DNA of 64,000 nt from Salinibius halmophilus (GTDB lineage Bacteria; Pseudomonadota; Gammaproteobacteria; Pseudomonadales; Natronospirillaceae). How positions within the stretch are numbered: position 1 is the stretch's first letter; the number at the start of each line of letters is the position of its first letter. The notes beneath the pieces are model-generated. The model saw only the letters and a program-made list of their open reading frames with translations, did not search any database and was not told the DNA's origin. The DNA lies in assembly GCF_003577475.1 (NCBI RefSeq), contig NZ_QPEP01000006.1, positions 184,144 to 248,143 on the forward strand. The letters run 5' to 3'. The translations under genes were made by a program, and so were the position numbers. This document shows, piece by piece, positions 48,766-57,199 of this stretch.

Positions 48766-50333
48766 GCTTTGCCAAACCGTTAGAACAACAAGCGATGAGC
48801 CGGGTTTTATTGAACTTGGCTCGCGAACAGCTAATCACCTTAGATTACTGTGAAGATGGTGCCTGGATGCAGCATCAACAAAGCAAACATTGGCTCGCTG
48901 GTACGACAAAAAGCGCTTTGCTTGAGCCAAATACCAGTGCTGTGCAGTGGCCTAAGTCACTTAATAGCCTAAGCAAGCTGTTAGAGTCGGTGAATCTGCA
49001 AAACAGCGAGATTGGCCAAGCGATTATCGACAATTATCGCGTTAATCAACGCGTCGAAGCCTTTCGAGCGCAGCTGCCGTTGCTTGATTGGTGCACTTTA
49101 TGGCAAGACTTTGGCCACAGCATGACAGCACATGTCGAACAACTAGGTGCTGATGGTCATCCATCACACCCGGTAGAAAGGCTTAAAATTGGCTGGTCTG
49201 AGCAGCAAGAACAAGCCTGGAGCGCTGAATATAATAGTCAGTATCAACTGCCCATTTATGCCATCGCCAAAAGCCATGCCCAATTAGCTGCACCCAATGC
49301 TCAGTACTTCAGGCAATGCTTTGCGCATGTTTATCTTCAGTGGCAAAACCATCTAGCTGAGCAAGGCATAAACCCAGACGAATATATGCCACTTCCTGTG
49401 CATCCTGGACAGGTAGAAATAGCAAACCAGGCAGAGGGCGTTATCGAAACTACCGCTAGCATTACTGTTCGCCCAGGCATTAGCCAGCGCAGCGTTTATT
49501 GCACTGAGCAAATGACCATGGTGAAAGTGCCAATGGATGTGCGTACCACCAGCGCTATGCGCCATCTATCAACTCGCTCTTGCCATGTTGGACCAGCGCT
49601 TAGCCAGTGGTTAAAAGACTATTCCGGCCTGCAGGCGCATCAAAACTTTTGCGTGTTGGGTGAATACGACGGCATGTACCACCAAGACTGGCAAGCCAGG
49701 CTGTCCGTGCTGTATCGGCAAAGCCCATTAGAATTTTGCACCGCCAATGAAACTGCAATTTGTACGGCCGCATTTTTAGCAAATCGTCGCGGACCTAGCT
49801 TAGCGAAGCAGTTATTAGGAGACTGTTTAAGCAAGTTTAAGCAATACTGCGAGTTGGTGATTACGCCCGCGCTGGAGCTTTTTTTACAAACAGGCCTTGC
49901 ACTGGAAGCGCATCAACAAAACTCTTTGTTGCGCATTAACCAAGCAGGGCAAGTGACTGGCTTTATGGTGAGAGACTTCGGCGCACCAAGAATTAGCCAA
50001 GCCGATACTCACCATATTGATATCGACTGGCAGATTGCCAAGAGTTTAGTTGTAGCAGACCGAGCAACTGCAAGAGCCAAGTTAGTGCACGCTCTACTGC
50101 TTTGTCATATTGCCGAGTTGATCGAGCAACTTGGCGACACACAGGCAAGGTGGACAATTGTTAAAGAGGTCATTAGACGAACCATCTCCAATAGTCAGCT
50201 TGAAGATGACGCCAAAGAAGCAGAAATCCAAGGTTTTTGCCAACAACCCTGGCAGGTGAAAGCATTGTTATCCATGTGGGGTAAAAGTGACTACCAATAT
50301 TGCCAAATTAGTAATCCAATGGAGCAACTATGA
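48762..50333 (+). CDS. NRPS-independent siderophore synthetase (IucA/IucC family), second
   Basis: A 523-residue synthetase, divergent from the first. The usual G-H-P-x-H-P-x-x-K-x-R-x-G motif reads GHPSHPVERLKIG, with Lys and Arg exchanged. LPVHPGQ replaces LPVHPWQ, and RTTSAMRHLSTRS forms the ATP loop. EAHQQNSLL and MVRDFGAPRI keep the catalytic His/Asn and Arg-Asp. It likely performs the second condensation. The changed residues suggest a different acceptor or intermediate. Coupled by 4-bp overlaps on both sides. Confidence 0.9.
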   Translation: MSFAKPLEQQAMSRVLLNLAREQLITLDYCEDGAWMQHQQSKHWLAGTTKSALLEPNTSAVQWPKSLNSLSKLLESVNLQNSEIGQAIIDNYRVNQRVEAFRAQLPLLDWCTLWQDFGHSMTAHVEQLGADGHPSHPVERLKIGWSEQQEQAWSAEYNSQYQLPIYAIAKSHAQLAAPNAQYFRQCFAHVYLQWQNHLAEQGINPDEYMPLPVHPGQVEIANQAEGVIETTASITVRPGISQRSVYCTEQMTMVKVPMDVRTTSAMRHLSTRSCHVGPALSQWLKDYSGLQAHQNFCVLGEYDGMYHQDWQARLSVLYRQSPLEFCTANETAICTAAFLANRRGPSLAKQLLGDCLSKFKQYCELVITPALELFLQTGLALEAHQQNSLLRINQAGQVTGFMVRDFGAPRISQADTHHIDIDWQIAKSLVVADRATARAKLVHALLLCHIAELIEQLGDTQARWTIVKEVIRRTISNSQLEDDAKEAEIQGFCQQPWQVKALLSMWGKSDYQYCQISNPMEQL

Positions 50334-51478
50334 ACCACCGCCTGCTCGCCGTACTGTGTATTACCCAAGCGCTGGCAATTTTATTAACCGAGAGCATTGC
50401 GCCTTTTTGGCCAATTTTGCTCGACCAATTCGGCGGGGGTGAAGTTGCCTTATTATTAGTTTTTTGGCTGCCATTAGTATTTGGCATGCTATCGGCTCCA
50501 CTTTGGGGGTTGATAGCAGATCGCTTTGGCCATCGAGCGATGATTATTCGTTCGTTAATCGCTCTAGCCAGTATTCAACTGCTATTGGCCTTTGCTAGCG
50601 AGCTTTGGCATATATTGGCGCTCCGAGCAGGGCAGGGCTTCTTCGCTGGTTCTATTGCGGCAATTTCGGGTTATTGGTTATTACATAACAACGCAGCCAA
50701 GCAAGGGTTGAGTTGGCTGCAAAGTGCCACGGCGCTTGGCGCGCTGATTGGCCCAACGGCTGCTGGCATCTGGTTAGCCAAATTTTCGCCTCAGTCACTA
50801 TTTATGGCCAATGCCCTAATTGGCTTTAGTTTGTTAATACTGGCTTTTGGGCTGCCAAAACAACCAGCACAGGTTAAAAGCAAGCCAACGGACAGCGCTG
50901 CGCCAGCCAAAACATCGATGACACAGCTAATCGCGCTATTGCTGGCCTCGGTATTACTATTGACTGCCGCCAAGAAGATCTCTGCACCCATACTGGCCGA
51001 CTTTGTTCTGCAAGCTGGGCTTGCCCAGGTGCACATAGGTTGGCTATACGCCTTACCGGCCTTTGCCACCTTCTTATCAGCCCCTTGGATCAATAAGCTG
51101 CAAATAGGCGACGACTACTTATGGCTAGGTTGTGTCGCAATCGTTGCTTCCCTAATCATGCTACTGCATAGCCAAGCTCAACAATTGTGGTCAATCAGCT
51201 TGCTTCGTTTCGCTTTGGGTTGCTGTTTTGCCGCACTGCTACCTCAGCTTAAATTATTAACTCGCCAGCAATATCAGCTAGTGGGTCAATCGATGGGACG
51301 TTTCACCATGGCCGTAAAGCTTGGTGCCATGCTTGGTTCTGGCCTCAGTATCAGCGCTTTAGCATTGGTCTCAGCAGCTGCCGGTTTTGTTAGTGCTAGC
51401 GCCATTTTGTTGTTATGCGGCATTTGCTGCTTGCTCGCCCGAGTATGCTCTATTTCACAATCGAAACAATCTTGTTGA
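50330..51478 (+). CDS. MFS exporter of the siderophore operon
   Basis: A 382-residue major-facilitator protein with twelve hydrophobic spans, opening TQALAILLTESIAPFWPILLDQFGG and with motif A APLWGLIADRFGHRAMI. It is coupled by 4 bp to the second synthetase. MFS carriers in this position secrete the new siderophore. The last codons are followed within 40 bp by a Fur-like dyad that begins the uptake operon. Confidence 0.88.
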   Translation: MNHRLLAVLCITQALAILLTESIAPFWPILLDQFGGGEVALLLVFWLPLVFGMLSAPLWGLIADRFGHRAMIIRSLIALASIQLLLAFASELWHILALRAGQGFFAGSIAAISGYWLLHNNAAKQGLSWLQSATALGALIGPTAAGIWLAKFSPQSLFMANALIGFSLLILAFGLPKQPAQVKSKPTDSAAPAKTSMTQLIALLLASVLLLTAAKKISAPILADFVLQAGLAQVHIGWLYALPAFATFLSAPWINKLQIGDDYLWLGCVAIVASLIMLLHSQAQQLWSISLLRFALGCCFAALLPQLKLLTRQQYQLVGQSMGRFTMAVKLGAMLGSGLSISALALVSAAAGFVSASAILLLCGICCLLARVCSISQSKQSC

Positions 51479-51517
51479 TTTTATTTCTCATTTACATTTG
51501 CAATAAAAGGAAAATTG

Positions 51518-51540
51518 TTGATAATGCGAACGGTTATCAA
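51518..51540. promoter_or_regulatory. Fur-like dyad upstream of the ferric-siderophore ABC operon
   Basis: TTGATAA (51518-51524) and TTATCAA (51534-51540) are perfectly inverted around 9 nt; the 19-bp GATAATG...TTATC frame keeps 14 of 19 Fur positions, with the outer arms intact. It lies 13 bp before the binding-protein ATG, suggesting separate iron control of uptake. Confidence 0.6.
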
Positions 51541-51552
51541 AAAGGATATAAC

Positions 51553-52440
51553 ATGCTTAAACGTACTCTTTTCCTAATGGCGGCTTTATTAGTCACCACT
51601 CTTTCTTTTGGTCAGATTTCTGTTCAAGATGAACTTGGTACGCTTGAACTAGATAGCGTTCCAGAACGCGTTGTGGCACTTGAGTTCTCATTTGTTGATG
51701 CGCTTGCCAACCTTGATATTGCCCCGATTGGTGTTGCCGATGATGGCGATAAAACGCGCGTGATTGAGCAAATTCGTGCCCGTATTGGTGACGAATGGGT
51801 ATCACTAGGTTCACGCTCGCAGCCAAGTCTGGAAGTCATCGCTTCTTTGAATCCTGACCTAATTATCGCTGACCGTGAGCGCCACGAAGCCATTTATGAA
51901 GACCTAAAGCGCATTGCGCCAACGCTAATTCTTAAAAGCCGTGGTGAAACTTACGAAGACAACCTAAAAGCAGTAGTTAAGGTTGCAGCAGCGTTTGACC
52001 GCGCTGATGAAATGGAAAAGAAAGTCGCCGAGCATGGTGCAAAAATGGACCAGTTTGCCGCACAAATCGACTCTGATGCGTCAGTGATGTTTGCTGTATC
52101 AAGTGCTCGTGGTGTAACCATGCACACGCCAAAAGCCTATGCTGGTGGTGTGGTAAACCGTCTTGGTTTGCGCTCACCAGTACCAGAGGAAACAGAAGAC
52201 GCATACGTTCGTACTACCATTGAGCGCTTAGTGAAAGTTAACCCAGATTACTTCTTGGTGGGCGAATACGGCGATGAGACTGTGATCGATACGTTTAAAG
52301 AAAACAGCCTTTGGAACGTAATGAATGCAGTGAAAAATGATCGCTATGTCGAAACGGATCCGCGCCTATGGTCACTAAACCGCGGCATGATTGCTGCTGA
52401 GATTATGGCCGAAGAAATCATCGCTCTACTAGAAGAGTAA
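51553..52440 (+). CDS. Ferric-siderophore periplasmic binding protein (FecB/FepB type)
   Basis: A 295-residue secreted protein. The signal peptide (MLKRTLFLMAALLVTTLSFG) lacks a lipobox. It has the class III hallmarks VPERVVALEFSFVDALANLDIAPIGVADDGD, SLEVIASLNPDLIIADRERHEAIY and LWSLNRGMIAAEIMAEEII. Start ATG 51553 follows AAGGA; the longer frame overlapping the MFS gene is rejected. It carries the ferric chelate to the FecCD-type channel encoded next. Confidence 0.92.
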   Translation: MLKRTLFLMAALLVTTLSFGQISVQDELGTLELDSVPERVVALEFSFVDALANLDIAPIGVADDGDKTRVIEQIRARIGDEWVSLGSRSQPSLEVIASLNPDLIIADRERHEAIYEDLKRIAPTLILKSRGETYEDNLKAVVKVAAAFDRADEMEKKVAEHGAKMDQFAAQIDSDASVMFAVSSARGVTMHTPKAYAGGVVNRLGLRSPVPEETEDAYVRTTIERLVKVNPDYFLVGEYGDETVIDTFKENSLWNVMNAVKNDRYVETDPRLWSLNRGMIAAEIMAEEIIALLEE

Positions 52441-52444
52441 ACCG

Positions 52445-53491
52445 ATGACTCGTGTCGCAACCTATTCAACGCCAGCCCAGACGATGGGCTGGCGTTTGTT
52501 TATTGCCATAACCTGTGGCCTGTTAATGCTGCTTTTTGGTATTGGCTGGTCGCTATTTGTAGCCTCTGAATTTGAAATGGGCTGGGTGGATGTGGCGCAT
52601 TTTATTTTGGGGCAAGACGGTGAAATGATTCACCAACACATCATCAAAGAAACTCGGCTACCACGGGCGCTAAGCGCAGCTGGTGTTGGCGCGGCATTGG
52701 CGCTTGCTGGCTTACTGATGCAAGCGCTAACACGCAACCCTTTGGCTTCCCCATCAATTTTTGGCGTGAGTGCAGGGGCCGCCTTCGCATTTGCCTTCGC
52801 CGCAACCGGGCTTATTCCTTGGTTCTCGGCGCTACCTATTTTGGCAACCACCTTTATTGGCGCCTGTATCGCCGGTGTCGCGGTCTTCTTTTTGGCTGGC
52901 CTGTATCAACAAAACGTCAATCCAATTCGGGTGGTATTAGCCGGTATCGCGCTGAACTACTTATTTATTTCATTGACCCGAGCGGCTGTGATCTTTGCTG
53001 ACGAGCATGCTTATGGCGTTCTGCATTGGCTAACTGGCTCGGTTGGTAATGTAAACTGGTCGCATGTCAATACACTCTGGCCGGCATTACTCGTTGGCTT
53101 TGTACTGAGTGTTTATCTCAGTTTCCAGCTAAACCTCTTAGCCTTGGGCGAGTCGATGATGAAAAGCCTGGGTGGCAGCCTCTGGTGGGTGCGAACATTG
53201 GCTGCTTTCACAATCGTTTTATTGATTGCCGCGTCGGTGTCTGTTGCTGGTCCTCTGGCGTTTATTGGCTTAGTCATTCCTCATATCTGCCGGGCATTTA
53301 TTGGCACAGATATTCGCCTGTTGGTGCCGACGGTGGCGATTTTTGGCGCCAATTTATTGGTTTATGCCGATGCCCTTGCGCAATTATATGGCCCAGGCCG
53401 TGAAAACCCTGTTGGTATTATTACCAGCCTATTTGGTGCTTTGTTTTTCTTGGCTTTGGTTCGCTGGCAAGTAAGGAAAGCTTATGTTTAG
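52445..53491 (+). CDS. Iron-siderophore ABC permease (FecCD family), first
   Basis: A 348-residue inner-membrane protein with about nine or ten helices. FecCD motifs: ETRLPRALSAAGVGAALALAGLLMQALTRNPLASPSIFGVSAGAA and VAGPLAFIGLVIPHICRAFIG, the second being the ATPase-docking coupling region. The gene follows the binding protein by 4 bp and overlaps the next permease by 8 bp. Together the two form a BtuCD-type channel. Confidence 0.93.
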   Translation: MTRVATYSTPAQTMGWRLFIAITCGLLMLLFGIGWSLFVASEFEMGWVDVAHFILGQDGEMIHQHIIKETRLPRALSAAGVGAALALAGLLMQALTRNPLASPSIFGVSAGAAFAFAFAATGLIPWFSALPILATTFIGACIAGVAVFFLAGLYQQNVNPIRVVLAGIALNYLFISLTRAAVIFADEHAYGVLHWLTGSVGNVNWSHVNTLWPALLVGFVLSVYLSFQLNLLALGESMMKSLGGSLWWVRTLAAFTIVLLIAASVSVAGPLAFIGLVIPHICRAFIGTDIRLLVPTVAIFGANLLVYADALAQLYGPGRENPVGIITSLFGALFFLALVRWQVRKAYV

Positions 53492-54485
53492 CCAATCACT
53501 TAGGCAGTCAAACAAATCAATTTATATTGGTCTTATATTTCTTGCACTGTGGATGTTTTTTGCGGTGTGGCATGTGAGCGCTGGTGCTGTGGCGATTCCT
53601 TGGCGTGAAGTACTCAGCAATGTAGTGGGCTATAGCGATGAGCATGAGTTTATTATCATGGGCTACCGTTTGCCTCGCATGCTCATTGCCAGTTTAGTGG
53701 GTGCTAGCTTGGCGCTATCTGGGTTATTAGTTCAGGGCGTTATACGCAATCCGCTCGCCTCACCCGATGTGTTAGGTGTGACAGCCGGCGCTAGCTTAGC
53801 GGTGGTGTTTGTGAATGCCATGCTGCCCGATATCGCTGTCGTTTGGTTTCCTGTTATTGCTTTAATTGGTGGCGGTATTAGTACAGTGCTGTTGCTGTCA
53901 ATCGCTAAACCTGTGCTGCACCACCCGGCCGCCTTGGCGCTAATAGGCATTGCCCTAGCAGCTGTGATGAGCGCTGGCATCGACTACTTCTTAATTAGCC
54001 GGCCAATGGAGATTAACTTATCGCTTATTTGGATGACCGGTTCAGTCTGGGGTCGTAACTGGTCGCACTTGCCTATTCTGTTGAGCTTCTTTGCCGTTTT
54101 ATTACCTTGCGCTATTTGGCTAGCCTATCGGCTTGATCTACTAAGCCTAGGGGATCAAACAGCCCATGGCATTGGCGTTGACGTGCAGCGCCTGCGAATC
54201 GTTACGCTGCTAGTTGCTATTAGCCTCGCCTGTGTGGCGGTATCTGTGTGCGGCAATATTGGTTTTATTGGCCTGATTGCCCCTCATGCGGCGCGCTTCT
54301 TATTTGGTAATCGTCACATAGCGCTGATTCCATTGGCCATGTTAATTGGTGCGGTTTTGCTGCTGAGTGCCGACCTGTTTGCCCGAATTTTAATGCCACC
54401 CATTGAGTTACCGGCCGGTATTCTCACCGCGCTAATTGGTGCGCCTTATTTCATCTTTTTACTTAGTCGATACAAACATTGGTGA
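53484..54485 (+). CDS. Iron-siderophore ABC permease (FecCD family), second
   Basis: A 333-residue partner permease with the same pattern: YRLPRMLIASLVGASLALSGLLVQGVIRNPLASPDVLGVTAGAS and GNIGFIGLIAPHAARFLFG. Two different FecCD proteins form the heterodimeric channel of most ferric-siderophore importers. Its TGA overlaps the ATG of the ATPase gene. Confidence 0.93.
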   Translation: MFSQSLRQSNKSIYIGLIFLALWMFFAVWHVSAGAVAIPWREVLSNVVGYSDEHEFIIMGYRLPRMLIASLVGASLALSGLLVQGVIRNPLASPDVLGVTAGASLAVVFVNAMLPDIAVVWFPVIALIGGGISTVLLLSIAKPVLHHPAALALIGIALAAVMSAGIDYFLISRPMEINLSLIWMTGSVWGRNWSHLPILLSFFAVLLPCAIWLAYRLDLLSLGDQTAHGIGVDVQRLRIVTLLVAISLACVAVSVCGNIGFIGLIAPHAARFLFGNRHIALIPLAMLIGAVLLLSADLFARILMPPIELPAGILTALIGAPYFIFLLSRYKHW

Positions 54486-55303
54486 TGCAAATGGAAAGGT
54501 TACCTACTGCTATTACAATTTCTGACTTGGCAACTGGCTATGGCAATAAACAAATTTTGTCGGGCATTAACTGCCAAATTAAAAAAGGCCATCTCACCGC
54601 GCTTATTGGCGCCAACGGCTGCGGCAAATCGACTTTGCTGAAAAGCATCAATGCTAGTTTGCCCTATCAACAGGGTGAGATCTGTTTAGCGGATGGTACC
54701 TTGACTAAAAGCCTACCAAACAAGGTTTTGGCGCAAAAACTTTCGATGCTGCCACAAACTCCCATTTCACCCGAGGGTGTTTCAGTTAGGCAATTAGTCG
54801 GCTACGGCCGCGCACCATACCTAAACTTTTTGGGCCAGATGAGTAGCAAAGATCATCAGCTGGTCGAACAAGCACTAGCACAAGCAGATGTCACCGATTT
54901 AGCCGACAAGCCAATTGCCTCGCTTTCTGGCGGCCAGCGCCAGCGCGCTTGGATAGCCATGGTGTTAGCGCAAAATACCGACATTATTTTGCTTGACGAA
55001 CCAACGACGTATCTAGATGTTGCACACCAATTTGAACTACTGGAATTGTTAGAGGACTTGGTTCATCAGCAAGGCAAAACCATTGTTGTGGTTTTACACG
55101 ACCTGCACCACGCTTGCCGCTACGCTGACGAGCTGATTATTGTTAGCGACGGCGGTATATATGATCAGGGCGCACCAAAGAAAGTGTTTACCGAAACCAT
55201 GCTTCGCCAGGTGTTTGGCTTAGATGCGCAGATCATTGCCGATCCACAAACTGGCACGCCACTGGCCATTCCGCGCAAACACAAACTGAAGCAGGTGGCG
55301 TAA
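54485..55303 (+). CDS. Iron-siderophore ABC transporter ATP-binding protein (FecE type)
   Basis: A 272-residue ATPase: Walker A GANGCGKST, signature LSGGQRQRAW and Walker B ILLDEPTTYLDVAHQ, the last typical of iron-chelate importers. ATG 54485 overlaps the permease stop (TGATG), giving coupled translation; ATG 54491 is possible. It completes a binding protein-permease-permease-ATPase set. A shared hairpin closes the operon. Confidence 0.92.
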   Translation: MQMERLPTAITISDLATGYGNKQILSGINCQIKKGHLTALIGANGCGKSTLLKSINASLPYQQGEICLADGTLTKSLPNKVLAQKLSMLPQTPISPEGVSVRQLVGYGRAPYLNFLGQMSSKDHQLVEQALAQADVTDLADKPIASLSGGQRQRAWIAMVLAQNTDIILLDEPTTYLDVAHQFELLELLEDLVHQQGKTIVVVLHDLHHACRYADELIIVSDGGIYDQGAPKKVFTETMLRQVFGLDAQIIADPQTGTPLAIPRKHKLKQVA

Positions 55304-55313
55304 CCGGCCACCT
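55293..55313. terminator. Bidirectional hairpin between FecE-type gene and DUF3592 gene
   Basis: AGGTGGC (55293-55299) pairs with GCCACCT (55307-55313) over the end of the ATPase gene. Only 14 bp separate the convergent genes, so the structure can end both transcripts. No strong U-tract. Confidence 0.55.
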
Positions 55314-55317
55314 CGGC

Positions 55318-56949
55318 TTATTCGCCAGTGACAACATTTATCAGTTTCTGGCGCATAAACTCGGCAGCTTTCGCCGATTCAAAGTTTCCGCCAATATCTA
55401 GCGCCTCACCATGATTTAAAATTAGCCGCAGGCTAAACTTTGCCTTGTGAGCCACGCCATTGGTTGAGCCACGACTCTCTTCAAACCATTCAATTTTTGG
55501 CAGCCCGGATGCATTAAATACGTGGCGTTTTTTTAGTTTATTGAACGAGTAGACTTCTACCTCAAGCCGGTCAGCTTCGGCACGAACTTTCCAGTTACGC
55601 CCTTTAATGGCAGTGCCGATACCCGCAAAAACTAAACCAACTAAAACAAACAGCCAAGGCATTATCGCGCCCGATGACAGCACAATCGCTAGCCCAATCA
55701 TAGCGAACACTAATCCAAAGGCAGTAAAGATTAACCCGGTGTTGTCGCTCTTACTGTGCCAAGATATTTGCTGGCCATCGCTAACCAGGTCTACTTGCTG
55801 GGCTGCACTTGTTATATCTGCTTCAGTTAGCGGCGCTTCTCGCAACTCATCAGCAACTGTTTGGCTCGCCTCGGTTTTGTGCGCTGGCACAACATAATCT
55901 CGATTAAAGTTAGGCCCTTTGCGTGTGCACCTAACTTGTAATTGCCAAAAATAGTGGTTGGCGGACTCAGGCTCACTTTCAGGAAGGTGCGCCGGCAATT
56001 CGAAGTTAAAACTTACCCGGCTGTACATGCCGATTGGTTCAACCTTTGCACGTTGCCATTTAGACCATTGCTCGGTAATCGATTCTTCGGTTTTATTGCT
56101 ACTGCGACGCGTTGTTTTTTTAAGGCAACGCAGTGTTGCGGCGTACTGTTCACCGGTGATTGGCGCACCTGGTAAATCTAAATGCCCTTTGAGGTCGCCA
56201 CCGATTACCCCCACATCATTGTTGAGCTGCAATGGCACCGTTTGATAAACCTGCCAAGCGCGCTGCTTAGCGTAATAAACTAACGCCAGAACGATTGCTG
56301 GACTGTAGGCGAGCAGCGCGAAAAACGTCTGCCACCAGCCGGCGAATAATAAAAAGCCACCGGGAATAGACCCCGCAACGGCGGCAATTAGGGCGGCACG
56401 CTTTAACAGCACAAGCTTTTGTTGTTCGTCCGAGACAAGCTGTTCGGGTTGAGCTTTTTTACGACCACTACCCATAATCAGCCAGCCGACGATAATAAAA
56501 ACCGCCGAGAAGCTAGCCAGTGATATCATCAAACGCCACTGTGGTGAGCGATAAATAATTGATTGTGTTGGGCTTTGTGGATTGACCCAAACGGTAAGCT
56601 GATTGCCAAAATCAGCTCGCAGATCATAGAGCCGCTGATAAGCCTTATCACTGTTTGTGCTAGAAAACTCGGAAATATTCAGCCGATTCCCCCAATAAGA
56701 TTGCCCACCATATTGGTACTGGTACTCGACTTTGGCACTGTAGTAGGTTTGCCAGTTGCCATCACTATCACGCGACTGATGACTATCGACTGATGTGCTC
56801 GTCAGCTGCGCTGGCGCGCTGTGCCAAGTGAGCATGGCGATACTTTGGCCAATTGGGCGCACAACTAGCGCCAGCAAAATAACCAGCCCCGCCATTGCAA
56901 AAATACCGCCAAAAACTTTTAGCGACAGCGTGGATTTTCCTTGGCTCAT
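55318..56949 (-). CDS. DUF3592 domain membrane protein
   Basis: A 543-residue membrane protein. Near the N-terminus is a helix (about 10-32), then a DUF3592 domain (WQTYYSAKVEYQYQYGGQSYWGNRLN...LTVWVNPQSPTQSIIY) followed by a helix and further paired helices at about 185-240 and 410-455. A soluble region lies between. The function of DUF3592 proteins is not established. It has no obvious link to the iron genes beyond the shared terminator. Confidence 0.8.
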   Translation of the reverse strand: MSQGKSTLSLKVFGGIFAMAGLVILLALVVRPIGQSIAMLTWHSAPAQLTSTSVDSHQSRDSDGNWQTYYSAKVEYQYQYGGQSYWGNRLNISEFSSTNSDKAYQRLYDLRADFGNQLTVWVNPQSPTQSIIYRSPQWRLMISLASFSAVFIIVGWLIMGSGRKKAQPEQLVSDEQQKLVLLKRAALIAAVAGSIPGGFLLFAGWWQTFFALLAYSPAIVLALVYYAKQRAWQVYQTVPLQLNNDVGVIGGDLKGHLDLPGAPITGEQYAATLRCLKKTTRRSSNKTEESITEQWSKWQRAKVEPIGMYSRVSFNFELPAHLPESEPESANHYFWQLQVRCTRKGPNFNRDYVVPAHKTEASQTVADELREAPLTEADITSAAQQVDLVSDGQQISWHSKSDNTGLIFTAFGLVFAMIGLAIVLSSGAIMPWLFVLVGLVFAGIGTAIKGRNWKVRAEADRLEVEVYSFNKLKKRHVFNASGLPKIEWFEESRGSTNGVAHKAKFSLRLILNHGEALDIGGNFESAKAAEFMRQKLINVVTGE

Positions 56950-57199
56950 GACTGGGCTCCTGTCAGTGGTTATAGCAACCCAGTAAATCGCGCCTTACCC
57001 ATATGGTCAAGCGGTTAGTATGGTGCAGTTAGCGGTGCTGGGACTTGAAAACCAAGCTGACCAAAAGCCCTTCGAGGGACAGCCAATTTTGTTTGGTAGT
57101 TGAGCAAGTACTTAATCAACTCGTTTAAGGTGGGTGTCCAACTTAGTTATTTCCGTTCGAGTTCTCGGGGCAGCCACGCTGCCCAGTTGCCAACTGTTG
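56950..57199. other. Intergenic region with one GGTGGGTGTCCA end
   Basis: 250 bp between two minus-strand genes. GGTGGGTGTCCAACTT lies at 57129-57144, one base from the 63421 copy. No gene is seen and no convincing promoter is assigned for the DUF3592 gene. Confidence 0.4.
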
